This document shows positions 24,305-31,284 of a stretch of 41,332 nucleotides of DNA, piece after piece; the stretch's first letter is position 1, and the number at the start of each line of letters is the position of its first letter. This stretch comes from CAZWHE01 sp964633825 (lineage in GTDB: Bacteria; Planctomycetota; B15-G4; CAYZWU01). The notes under the pieces are model-generated. The model was not told the DNA's origin. It saw only the letters and a list, made by a program, of their open reading frames with translations, and searched no databases. Both the position numbers and the translations under genes were made by a program. Location: assembly GCA_964633825.1 (NCBI GenBank), contig CAZWHE010000017.1, positions 1 to 41,332 of the forward strand. Reading direction: 5' to 3'.

Positions 24305-25687
24305 ATGAAGATTCCGCCGACCCTCTTGCTCGTTCAGCCGCCGATCTACGATTTCACGGCTTTTGATCTCTTTCTCTATCCCCTCGGCCTTCTCGAGGCG
24401 GGCGCCGTCTTCGAAGAAGCCGGATTCCGAACCGTTTTTGTAGACGCCCTGGGGCGCTACGAGCCTTTTTCCCCGAGCGAGGGATGGAAGAAACCGACCT
24501 TCCGCAGGGACGGGTGCGGGCACTTCCCCAGGCAGCGGATCGACCCGCCGGCCGCTCTTAATGAAATCCCCAGGCGCTTTCACCGCTTCGGCATTCCCCG
24601 CGACCTTTTGAAAAAGAGAATGCAGAACGCCGTGAGTCATCCGGCCCCCGACCTTCTCGTGGGGGTGACGTGCACCATGACATACTGGTACCCCGGCGTC
24701 CGCGAGGTCGTTAAAATCACCCGCGAGCTCTTTCCCGGCGTTCCCGTTGTTCTCGGCGGGGTCTATGCCACTCTCTGTCCCGACCACGCACGCGCGGAAA
24801 CGGGCGCCGACTTTATCGTTCAGGGAAAAAATTTCGGTCCTCTCTTTGAAGAGCTCGGCCTTGCCGGCGCCGGCACGGAGCCTCTGCACGCAAAACGGCC
24901 CGCCCACCACCTCGTCGGCAGGCAGGAATCAGCCGCCCTGCGGGCAACGAGCGGCTGCCCCTGGCGCTGCACTTACTGTGCCGCTCCCGCTCTCTCCGGG
25001 CCCTGGACATGCCGGCCGGTCGACGACGTCCTCGACGAGATCGCTTTTCTCGTCGAAGAACAGGGACGCCGCCATATCGCTTTTCACGACGACTCGCCGA
25101 TCGGCCGCAACCCGGACTTTTTTCTCGAGCTCGCAGACGGGATCCACAGCCGCGGTCTGCACGATAAAGCCGTCTTTCACACGGTGAACGGCCTCAACGC
25201 ATTCGGTTTGACCGAGAAAACGGCCCGGGCTCTCTGGAAGACGAATTTCAAGTCGCTCCGGATCGGTTTCGAAACAGCGGACATGTCGATCCAGGCGCGC
25301 ACGGGCGGAAAGACCTCGGGCCGCGAGCTCGAACAGGCGCTTCACCTGCTCTACGGCGCAGGATACACGCCGAAAGAGGTGGGGGTTTATGTCATGGCCG
25401 GTCTTCCGGGTCAGGAAGTCGAATCGATCAAGGAATCGCTCCTTTTCGTGCACAAGCTGGGTGGTGCGGCGCACGTGACCGAATATGCTCCCGTTCCGGG
25501 CACCGAGGCATTCGAGGACGCACGGCGCCATTCCGGTCTCGACCTCAAAGAGCCTCTTTTCCACAACAAGGTGCTCGCCCCTTACCGCTTCCGCTCTTTC
25601 TCGCCGGCCGATTTGAGCGAGGTCAAGGAGATGGCTCGTGAGCTGAACAGGAAACTCACGGAGACGGAGACGGGGATTTCATTCTAA
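24305..25687 (+). CDS. B12-binding-domain radical SAM protein
   Basis: A 460-residue enzyme. The N-terminal cobalamin-binding-like Rossmann domain (about 1-180) reads LLLVQPPIYDF and PVVLGGVYATLCPDHA. The radical SAM core begins with C218-x3-C222-x2-C225 in SGCPWRCTYC, which binds the 4Fe-4S cluster, followed by a TIM-barrel-like region with FKSLRIGFETAD and YVMAGLPGQE. No D-x-H-x-x-G base-off motif is visible, so cobalamin binding would be base-off by another route, or absent. Members methylate or rearrange diverse substrates; this one is not assignable. ATG 24305 was chosen because the upstream in-frame codons lie inside the transposable element. Confidence 0.83.
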   Translation: MKIPPTLLLVQPPIYDFTAFDLFLYPLGLLEAGAVFEEAGFRTVFVDALGRYEPFSPSEGWKKPTFRRDGCGHFPRQRIDPPAALNEIPRRFHRFGIPRDLLKKRMQNAVSHPAPDLLVGVTCTMTYWYPGVREVVKITRELFPGVPVVLGGVYATLCPDHARAETGADFIVQGKNFGPLFEELGLAGAGTEPLHAKRPAHHLVGRQESAALRATSGCPWRCTYCAAPALSGPWTCRPVDDVLDEIAFLVEEQGRRHIAFHDDSPIGRNPDFFLELADGIHSRGLHDKAVFHTVNGLNAFGLTEKTARALWKTNFKSLRIGFETADMSIQARTGGKTSGRELEQALHLLYGAGYTPKEVGVYVMAGLPGQEVESIKESLLFVHKLGGAAHVTEYAPVPGTEAFEDARRHSGLDLKEPLFHNKVLAPYRFRSFSPADLSEVKEMARELNRKLTETETGISF

Positions 25688-25738
25688 GAATATTCTTGAA
25701 AAGGAGTTACCGCCTCATAAAAAAGGAGGGCGGTCCCC

Positions 25739-25766
25739 TGGAATAAATGGAATTAATTTTATTCCA
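25739..25766. promoter_or_regulatory. 9-bp inverted repeat upstream of the ECF sigma operon
   Basis: TGGAATAAA (25739-25747) and TTTATTCCA (25758-25766) are exact inverted copies separated by 10 bases, 39 bases before the sigma factor start. It could be an operator or part of an autoregulated ECF promoter (GGAAT at the -35). Just upstream, ACCGCC/GGCGGT (near 25709-25734) could form a hairpin ending the radical SAM transcript, although no T run follows. Confidence 0.4.
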
Positions 25767-25804
25767 TCCCGTCCAAGATGTTGAATTTCGGAGGCACCTG
25801 ACAG

Positions 25805-26353
25805 TTGGACGATATCCGGCTCGTTGAAGGCCTGAAAAAAGGCGATGAAGAATCCTTCAAGGTGCTGCTTGATCGTTACGAGGGTAGGATTTTCAACACG
25901 GCGCTTCGCATCACCGGCGATTTCTCCGAAACAGAGGATGTGGTTCAGGAGGCATTTTTGAAAGCCTACAGGAATATTGACTCTTTCGATTTCCGCTCCG
26001 GGTTTTACACCTGGCTTTACAGAATTGCCGTCAACTCAGCTCTGGACAGCCGCAAAAAGACGATGAAACACCGCGCCCTCTCTCTCAATCAGGGGGAAGA
26101 TGTAAATATCGACATCCCGGCCGACGGCGAAGACCCGACGCGGAACCCCGAGATGGACGAAATGGCCGAGCTCCTGTCCGCCGCCCTTGACGAGCTTCCT
26201 GAAAAATACAGAACGATTCTCGTTTTGAGGGAATACGAAGGGCTCTCCTACATCGAAATATCCGAGGTTCTCAATTGTTCGAAAGGGACGGTGGAATCCC
26301 GCCTCTTTCGAGCTCGGGAGCGTCTCAAGAAAAAAATGGAGAAATATCTCTGA
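25805..26353 (+). CDS. ECF (RpoE-like) RNA polymerase sigma factor
   Basis: A 182-residue sigma-70 family protein of the extracytoplasmic function group. Region 2 contains ETEDVVQEAFLKAYRNID (about 40-57) and FYTWLYRIAVNSALDSRKK. Region 4 contains the helix-turn-helix SYIEISEVLNCSKGTVESRL (about 150-169). The start is TTG at 25805, with GGAGG at 25790-25794. The stop overlaps the anti-sigma start (TGATG). It likely directs transcription of an envelope-stress regulon, controlled by the anti-sigma factor encoded next. Confidence 0.92.
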   Translation: MDDIRLVEGLKKGDEESFKVLLDRYEGRIFNTALRITGDFSETEDVVQEAFLKAYRNIDSFDFRSGFYTWLYRIAVNSALDSRKKTMKHRALSLNQGEDVNIDIPADGEDPTRNPEMDEMAELLSAALDELPEKYRTILVLREYEGLSYIEISEVLNCSKGTVESRLFRARERLKKKMEKYL

Positions 26354-26874
26354 TGGATTGCGACGAGTATCAAAAATTCATCGATCGCTCACTCGACGGG
26401 GAGCTCGACGAGGCCGGCGCCCGCGTTCTCGAAAAGCACCTCGCCCGATGCAGCGAGTGCATGGGCTCTTTCGATCAGGCAAAGAAACTCAAGGCTTGTT
26501 TCAAGCCGTCAAGCGCTGCGCCCCCTTCGAGCCTCCGGCCGAGAATCCTGGCCGCCCTCAAGACCGAAGCCGCCGGCCGGACGGCCGAAATCGCCGGCGT
26601 GATTCTTCTTTTCCGACGCGCCGCTGTAGCCGCTCTCATCTTTCTCACCGTATCGGCCGGCTTTTTCTTTGGAGGCCTCCGCCCGCTCACCGCCAGCGAC
26701 AGAAAAATGGAAATCCACTTTGAAGATCTCTTTTCCCAGCGGAAACCTGAAGAAACAATCGACATCCTGTTTCGCACAACGACACTGAAAGAAGCCATGC
26801 GTCTGGCCGAACAAAAGAACGGGAAATCAGGTCCGGCAAAGAACCGGCATTCAGATCGGGAGAAAGAACAATGA
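26353..26874 (+). CDS. Zinc-finger anti-sigma factor with one membrane segment
   Basis: A 173-residue protein. The N-terminal zinc-binding anti-sigma motif H-x3-C-x2-C is seen in EKHLARCSECM (about 28-38). One membrane segment lies at about 94-115 (AAVAALIFLTVSAGFFFGG), and the C-terminal part would be periplasmic. Position directly after an ECF sigma gene with an overlapping start (ATG 26353-26355) is the classic sigma/anti-sigma arrangement. The next gene overlaps its stop as ATGA. Confidence 0.87.
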   Translation: MDCDEYQKFIDRSLDGELDEAGARVLEKHLARCSECMGSFDQAKKLKACFKPSSAAPPSSLRPRILAALKTEAAGRTAEIAGVILLFRRAAVAALIFLTVSAGFFFGGLRPLTASDRKMEIHFEDLFSQRKPEETIDILFRTTTLKEAMRLAEQKNGKSGPAKNRHSDREKEQ

Positions 26875-27209
26875 ATAAAAAAACCGCTCTCCTCTGGATC
26901 GCGATACTCTCGGTTAGTTTTTTTCTGCTCGGCATTCTGGCCGGAAGATATATAACCGAATTGGATGAAGAGCCGGGCGCGACCTACCTGGAGAATCTGT
27001 CCAGAGACCTCGGCCTTTCGGAAGATCAGAGAAACCGCATCGCCGACCTTCTCTTCGAAGAGGACGAGGCCATCCGGCGGATCATGGACAGGCACCGGGA
27101 TCCCGTTGCACAGGAAATTCACCTGGTTCGCGAGAGGACCAAGAACAAGATTTGCACCCTTCTCGATGAAAATCAGGCCGGGATTTTCAATGAAGGGGGA
27201 AATTTTTAA
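26871..27209 (+). CDS. Spy/CpxP-like small membrane-tethered periplasmic protein
   Basis: A 112-residue protein with an N-terminal membrane or signal segment (about 7-24) followed by a helical domain. LSRDLGLSEDQRNRIADLLFEEDEAI resembles the repeated LTPEQ-type helices of Spy, CpxP and heavy-metal-resistance-like proteins, which sense envelope stress or act as chaperones. It lacks cysteines or a Met-rich metal site apart from Cys100. Coupled by ATGA to the anti-sigma gene, it is probably part of the sensing circuit. The operon ends at the terminator at 27221-27261. Confidence 0.6.
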   Translation: MNKKTALLWIAILSVSFFLLGILAGRYITELDEEPGATYLENLSRDLGLSEDQRNRIADLLFEEDEAIRRIMDRHRDPVAQEIHLVRERTKNKICTLLDENQAGIFNEGGNF

Positions 27210-27220
27210 AGCGGAACAAA

Positions 27221-27261
27221 CCGCCTCTCTGAGTATGATGAACAGAAAGGCGGATTTTTTT
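27221..27261 (+). terminator. Intrinsic terminator of the ECF sigma operon
   Basis: CCGCCT (27221-27226) pairs with AGGCGG (27248-27253). Inside, after one mismatch, TCTG (27228-27231) pairs with CAGA (27243-27246). A run of T follows directly (27255-27261). It lies 11 bases after the stop at 27209. Confidence 0.85.
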
Positions 27262-27289
27262 CGCTGTCATCTGATACGGGGATTGAGGC

Positions 27290-29053
27290 ATGGGTTACCT
27301 CTGTGTTGATTTCGGACACCACAAGATTCGGCTGCTCGAAGCGGACGGATCAGCCAAAAAGCTGAAGCTCTCGGCGTTCCACATATTGAACACCAGCCGG
27401 AAAGAAGGCGAAATACTGGACGACCCGTCGAGCCGCAAGGTGGCTACCGACGCCCTCAAGCAGGTTCTCTCGAAGAACAAGTTTTCCCGCGATCCATCGG
27501 CCATGGCGCTCGACTCTTCATTCTGCATTGCCCGCGACCTCTCCCTCCCCTTCAAGGGAGACGACCAGATCCGCAAGGTGATCAAGTTCGAAGCGGAAGG
27601 CCATATCCAGCACGACATCGACGATGTCGTTGTCAGCCATTTCAAGAAATCGGAAACGATCGACAAGAGCAACCTGATCGTACTCGCGGCACGGAAAAAT
27701 ATTCTTCAAAAGCACCTCGCTTTTCTCGACGAAGTCAACGTGGATCCCCTTTATGTGGACCTCGACATTCTTTCTCTTTTCAACGCCCTCTCGGGAACGG
27801 GCATCCTGAAAGAAAAGAAATGCTTTGTTGTGATGAATTTCGGCCGGGATGCAGTCGATTTCCTCGTTATCGACAACGAGCATCTCCTCACGAGCCGCTC
27901 GATCCCGCTCGGCATGGACAACATCACGGCAGGCCTGCGGCACGACCTGGACGAGGAACACGCCGGTCCGCAGGAAAGCACCGCCCGGCTCCTCGGCATT
28001 TCGGACAACAGCGCCATAAGCACCTCCGCGTTCGGGGAAAAAACCGACTCCGGGGAAGGAACCGACTCCAGAGAAGGGCCCGAGACCGAGCCGTCCGCTT
28101 CGATAAGCGATCTCGTTCTCAAGCACAGGAAAGAGTTCTTCCGGAAGCTCAGCCGCGAAATCCGCCGCTGCCTCACTTTCGTCGAAATGGCCCATGCGCC
28201 CGAGACCGTCTATGTGACGGGAGAAGGGTGCGGAATGCCCGGACTGGAAGACACGCTTTCCAAGATCTTCGGCACCGAGGTCGAAGAGCTCGATTTTCTC
28301 TCGCGCCTCGGCCATTCTTTCCCGGAAGAGGACGTGGAAGCCGTCAACAGGGAGGTCGGGACCGCGCTCGGCCTGGCCTACAAGCAGGCGGGACACAACG
28401 CGACACGGGTGGATCTCCGCCAGGAGGACGTGAAATACACGAAAAAGTTCGACCAGGTCAAGGTGCCCCTCGCCTCTCTTGTTCTTTTTCTCCTGATCTT
28501 GACCGTTCTCATGAACCTCGAGCTCTTCGAGCTGCGCCGCTGCAAGCAGAGCGACATGAACTATATCTACGGCTATTCCATTGGAGAGCTGCGCGGGGCT
28601 TACGAGGACGAAGATCCCCGGGAAGCGGAACGGATCGTGGCGTCCCTCGAGCCCGGAACGATAACGGCGGTCAGGCGTATCCGCGCCGCCCTCGATGCCA
28701 AGAACAAGGAGCTGATGGACGTGCTGGGGCGGGGCGGCACGATCCCGGAGCTGCCCTCGGCGTTTCCCGTCTGGCACGCCCTCTTCGACGCGCTTCATAA
28801 AAACGAGGAGAAAATCGAGATTTTCAAGCTCGACAGCCTCATCATCGACACCAAGGTTTCCAAGCCGATCGTCACCATGACCGGCGAGGTGGGCTCGGGC
28901 GGCGATCTGGACAACCTGATCAGGGCGCTCGAGGCGGTTCCCATATTCGCCAAGGTCGATCCGCCTCAGTTCAACCCCGTCGAAAACGGAAATTTCAAGT
29001 TCTCCAACATGAAAATCAACCTCGACCTGGCCAAGAACAAGGAGAAAAAATAG
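27290..29053 (+). CDS. GspL/PilM-PilN-like inner-membrane assembly protein
   Basis: A 587-residue protein. Residues about 1-385 have the actin-like ATPase fold of PilM/GspL (CVDFGHHKIRLLEAD at the start, LDSSFCIARDLSLPFKG, FVVMNFGRDAVDFLV, YVTGEGCGMPGL). One membrane segment follows at about 398-418, then a periplasmic ferredoxin-like domain with IEIFKLDSLIIDTK and MTGEVGSGGDLDNLI, as in PilN or the GspL C-terminus. It would anchor a type II secretion or type IV pilus assembly platform. An acidic, Ser/Glu/Gly-rich insert (about 244-270) is unusual. The GspM-like gene follows after 2 bases. Confidence 0.78.
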   Translation: MGYLCVDFGHHKIRLLEADGSAKKLKLSAFHILNTSRKEGEILDDPSSRKVATDALKQVLSKNKFSRDPSAMALDSSFCIARDLSLPFKGDDQIRKVIKFEAEGHIQHDIDDVVVSHFKKSETIDKSNLIVLAARKNILQKHLAFLDEVNVDPLYVDLDILSLFNALSGTGILKEKKCFVVMNFGRDAVDFLVIDNEHLLTSRSIPLGMDNITAGLRHDLDEEHAGPQESTARLLGISDNSAISTSAFGEKTDSGEGTDSREGPETEPSASISDLVLKHRKEFFRKLSREIRRCLTFVEMAHAPETVYVTGEGCGMPGLEDTLSKIFGTEVEELDFLSRLGHSFPEEDVEAVNREVGTALGLAYKQAGHNATRVDLRQEDVKYTKKFDQVKVPLASLVLFLLILTVLMNLELFELRRCKQSDMNYIYGYSIGELRGAYEDEDPREAERIVASLEPGTITAVRRIRAALDAKNKELMDVLGRGGTIPELPSAFPVWHALFDALHKNEEKIEIFKLDSLIIDTKVSKPIVTMTGEVGSGGDLDNLIRALEAVPIFAKVDPPQFNPVENGNFKFSNMKINLDLAKNKEKK

Positions 29054-29055
29054 AG

Positions 29056-29589
29056 ATGTTCGGAACAGACCTGACCAAGTTCAGCATCGCCGTGTTCGGC
29101 GCTCTCCTCGTCGTCTCGATCGGGTTTTATTTTTACCAATCGCACGATCTCAACGCCCTGGAGCGGGATATGAATTATTGCTTCCTCAGGGACCTGCCCG
29201 AGGTGGGAAAGGTCGGCTACGAGATCCGGCTCAAACAGGGGGAGATCGAGAAAGACCTGAAGAGGGGTCTCGATATTTACAGCTACCTGGACGAACGGTG
29301 CAGAGAAGCCGGCATCGACAGCCACAACCTGTCAAAGAGCAAACCGAAGGAAGACAAAAACATCCGCAGTGGATACATCGACATCACGACGGAGATCACG
29401 CCGGGAGGAAAGGGAGGAAAAAGGGGGAAAATGAAATTCCACCGCCGGGACATCGCCAAGTTTCTCTTTCTTCTCGAAGTCAGAACGACCTGCCTGAAAG
29501 TCACTTCCCTGACCCTTGACCGTCCCTCCGATGACTGCGAACAGTGGAGCATGAGACTCAGCATCACCGAGCGGAAGCCCCTGAAGTGA
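29056..29589 (+). CDS. GspM/PilO-like inner-membrane protein
   Basis: A 177-residue protein with one N-terminal membrane segment (about 8-27), a helical stalk and a C-terminal ferredoxin-like domain (about 90-175, with FHRRDIAKFLFLLEV and MRLSITE). This architecture and its position after a GspL-like gene suggest the GspM or PilO partner, which pairs with the L/N protein in the periplasm. Sequence similarity alone is weak. Its stop overlaps a possible GTG start of the next gene. Confidence 0.65.
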   Translation: MFGTDLTKFSIAVFGALLVVSIGFYFYQSHDLNALERDMNYCFLRDLPEVGKVGYEIRLKQGEIEKDLKRGLDIYSYLDERCREAGIDSHNLSKSKPKEDKNIRSGYIDITTEITPGGKGGKRGKMKFHRRDIAKFLFLLEVRTTCLKVTSLTLDRPSDDCEQWSMRLSITERKPLK

Positions 29590-29621
29590 CGGCACACACC
29601 GATGCAAGGGCCGGCGCGAGA

Positions 29622-30305
29622 ATGTCGGTCGAGGATTTCGACGGATTCGTTTTCGATCTCGACGGCGTTCTCGTAGACACCTGGCGCTTCTACCTCGGGA
29701 TCTACAAAAAAGTCTTCGGCCGCACTCTGGGACGAGAATTCAGCGACAGCGAGCTCATCGACAAAGCGCGCACCACGGAAACGGGCACGCTGAAGGCCGT
29801 TCTCCCACCCTCCCTCTTTCCGGACGGGCTCGAACGGTTCCGCCGCTGCTACTCGGAGATTTTCGATGAGCTGGCAACTCCCTACGCCCGGGCCGTTCAA
29901 TCGGTCGCCGCGGCGCGGGAGCTGGGAAAACGGATCGGAATCTTTACAGGCAAGATGCGGTCATCGGCTGTTTACTCCCTCGAACGAATCGGCGTGCTCG
30001 GCTTCGTGGAGTCTCTCTCGACGGAAGAAGACTGCGTCGAACCGAAACCCCATCCCGGCGGGCTGAAAAAGATCATTCGCGAGCTCGATCTCGACCCCTC
30101 GCGCACACTCTACATCGGCGACCAGCGAATCGACATCGAGGCGGGACGGAGCGCGGGCGCGGTCACGGCGGCCGCTCTCTGGGCGGAGTACGCCACGGCG
30201 CGCTTCGATGAGGGCGGCGGCCCCGACCTCTGCTTTTCCACGGAAGACATGTGCCTGGCTTTTTTCAACCACCGGAATCTTTCGAAGATGCGACGGGGCG
30301 AATAA
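29622..30305 (+). CDS. HAD-superfamily hydrolase (phosphatase)
   Basis: A 227-residue cytosolic HAD hydrolase of the phosphoglycolate-phosphatase/beta-phosphoglucomutase group. Motif I is FDLDGVLVDT with nucleophile Asp12 and acid Asp14, motif II is IFTGKM, motif III is EPKPHP and motif IV is YIGDQRIDIEAG. A helical cap lies between motif I and II. The start is uncertain: ATG 29622 fits the family, and an in-frame GTG at 29586 overlapping the preceding stop (GTGA) would add 12 residues. The substrate is unknown. Confidence 0.85.
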   Translation: MSVEDFDGFVFDLDGVLVDTWRFYLGIYKKVFGRTLGREFSDSELIDKARTTETGTLKAVLPPSLFPDGLERFRRCYSEIFDELATPYARAVQSVAAARELGKRIGIFTGKMRSSAVYSLERIGVLGFVESLSTEEDCVEPKPHPGGLKKIIRELDLDPSRTLYIGDQRIDIEAGRSAGAVTAAALWAEYATARFDEGGGPDLCFSTEDMCLAFFNHRNLSKMRRGE

Positions 30306-30328
30306 AATTCGGCGCGAATAAAATTCGG
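30298..30328. repeat. Tandem 15-bp repeat at the end of the HAD gene
   Basis: GCGAATAAAATTCGG occurs at 30298-30312 and again at 30314-30328, one base apart. The first copy contains the HAD stop codon TAA (30303-30305); the second would supply a stop in a different position. It looks like a recent slippage duplication. Confidence 0.85.
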
Positions 30329-30737
30329 GTCCGGCCGGGCCCGAAGCCGCGCCGCCAGGCCGGGCCGGCGTGCCGGAAGATGCGCTGGGGGGAACGATCG
30401 GGCTCTGCACGAGGGAAGGACCTAGTCAGCACTCATTATTTAGGTATGAAGCCCGCGCAATTCCAGATTCACGACATACGTCGAGGACCATCCGAACAAG
30501 GGGGTTAGGCGCATCCGTCTCAAGACACTGGCGGTGTGAAGATAAAACACCGCTCCGCATCCGGCCCGAAGTCGCTGCTTTCAGAACCCTCCGGACCCGT
30601 CAGGTTTTCAAACGCGGAAAAGCTTTCCCGAAACAACATGAAATGAGGACCGCGAGGGTTTTATTACAACTCTTTCGGAAAAAGGTGTATCCTGTGACCC
30701 AAATTTTCAGAGAAACCCCCTTTTCGGAGACCATCCG
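30329..30737. other. Non-coding interval, about 410 bases
   Basis: No convincing open frame, tRNA or known RNA motif is seen. A GC-rich stretch with overlapping GGCCGGGCC-type palindromes lies at 30329-30372. A perfect 7-bp hairpin GCGGTGT/ACACCGC (30531-30553) is present without a T run. A possible promoter for the next gene is TTACAA (30664-30669), 18 bases, TATCCT (30688-30693). Confidence 0.5.
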
Positions 30738-31259
30738 ATGAAGAACTGTCCTCTCTGCGGCAACGAGCTGGATGATTCCGACATTGTCTGCTCCGCCTGT
30801 GTGGAGAAGATCTTCCTCAACGAACCGGGCCGCCGGGCGAACAAGATCCGCCATGTGGCCGACACCCTGCTAATCTTTCTGGCCGTCCTCTTCTTTCTGA
30901 AAGGCGCCTTCGCCATGTGGCAGGAAGGCGGTTACATCAACTTCGTGCGCTCCCTCGGGTATCCCGTGGGCAGCGAAGGACTCCACTATTTCAACGCTTC
31001 CATCTGCATCCTGGCCGCGCTCGGATACGCAGTCACCGTGCTCGGCAACTACCTGTCGAAAACGTGGACCCGCCGTCTCGGGCTGGGAACGCTCTGTTTC
31101 TTCGTGGCCGGCCAGACGATCGTCCAGCTGGCCGACATTCACGATGAATACGGTTTCACAAAGGCTCTCTCGGCGATCTGTTTCTTGTCCGTCGCGCCCA
31201 TCCTCCAGTACGTGATGGCCGTCCTGGGCAGGCCGAAGGCGGAAACACCCGCACCGTAG
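30738..31259 (+). CDS. Zinc-ribbon membrane protein, unknown function
   Basis: A 173-residue protein. The N-terminal zinc ribbon is C4-x2-C7 ... C18-x2-C21 (MKNCPLCGNELDDSDIVCSAC). Four hydrophobic segments follow (about 41-60, 85-105, 115-132, 143-163), so it is a small polytopic inner-membrane protein with the ribbon in the cytosol. No family is recognised. It ends 25 bases before the glycosyltransferase gene and is likely cotranscribed with it. Confidence 0.7.
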   Translation: MKNCPLCGNELDDSDIVCSACVEKIFLNEPGRRANKIRHVADTLLIFLAVLFFLKGAFAMWQEGGYINFVRSLGYPVGSEGLHYFNASICILAALGYAVTVLGNYLSKTWTRRLGLGTLCFFVAGQTIVQLADIHDEYGFTKALSAICFLSVAPILQYVMAVLGRPKAETPAP

Positions 31260-31284
31260 GAGCCCCGGAAAGGCTAAGACCCTC

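Noticed and set aside
24036..24308. Open frames inside the transposable element
   Set aside because: They are short, Arg-rich, without ribosome binding sites, and do not resemble transposases.
22766..24910. Long antisense open frame of 714 codons opposite ribBA and the radical SAM gene
   Set aside because: It is a shadow of high-GC coding sequence; it has no recognisable domain and runs through the transposable element.
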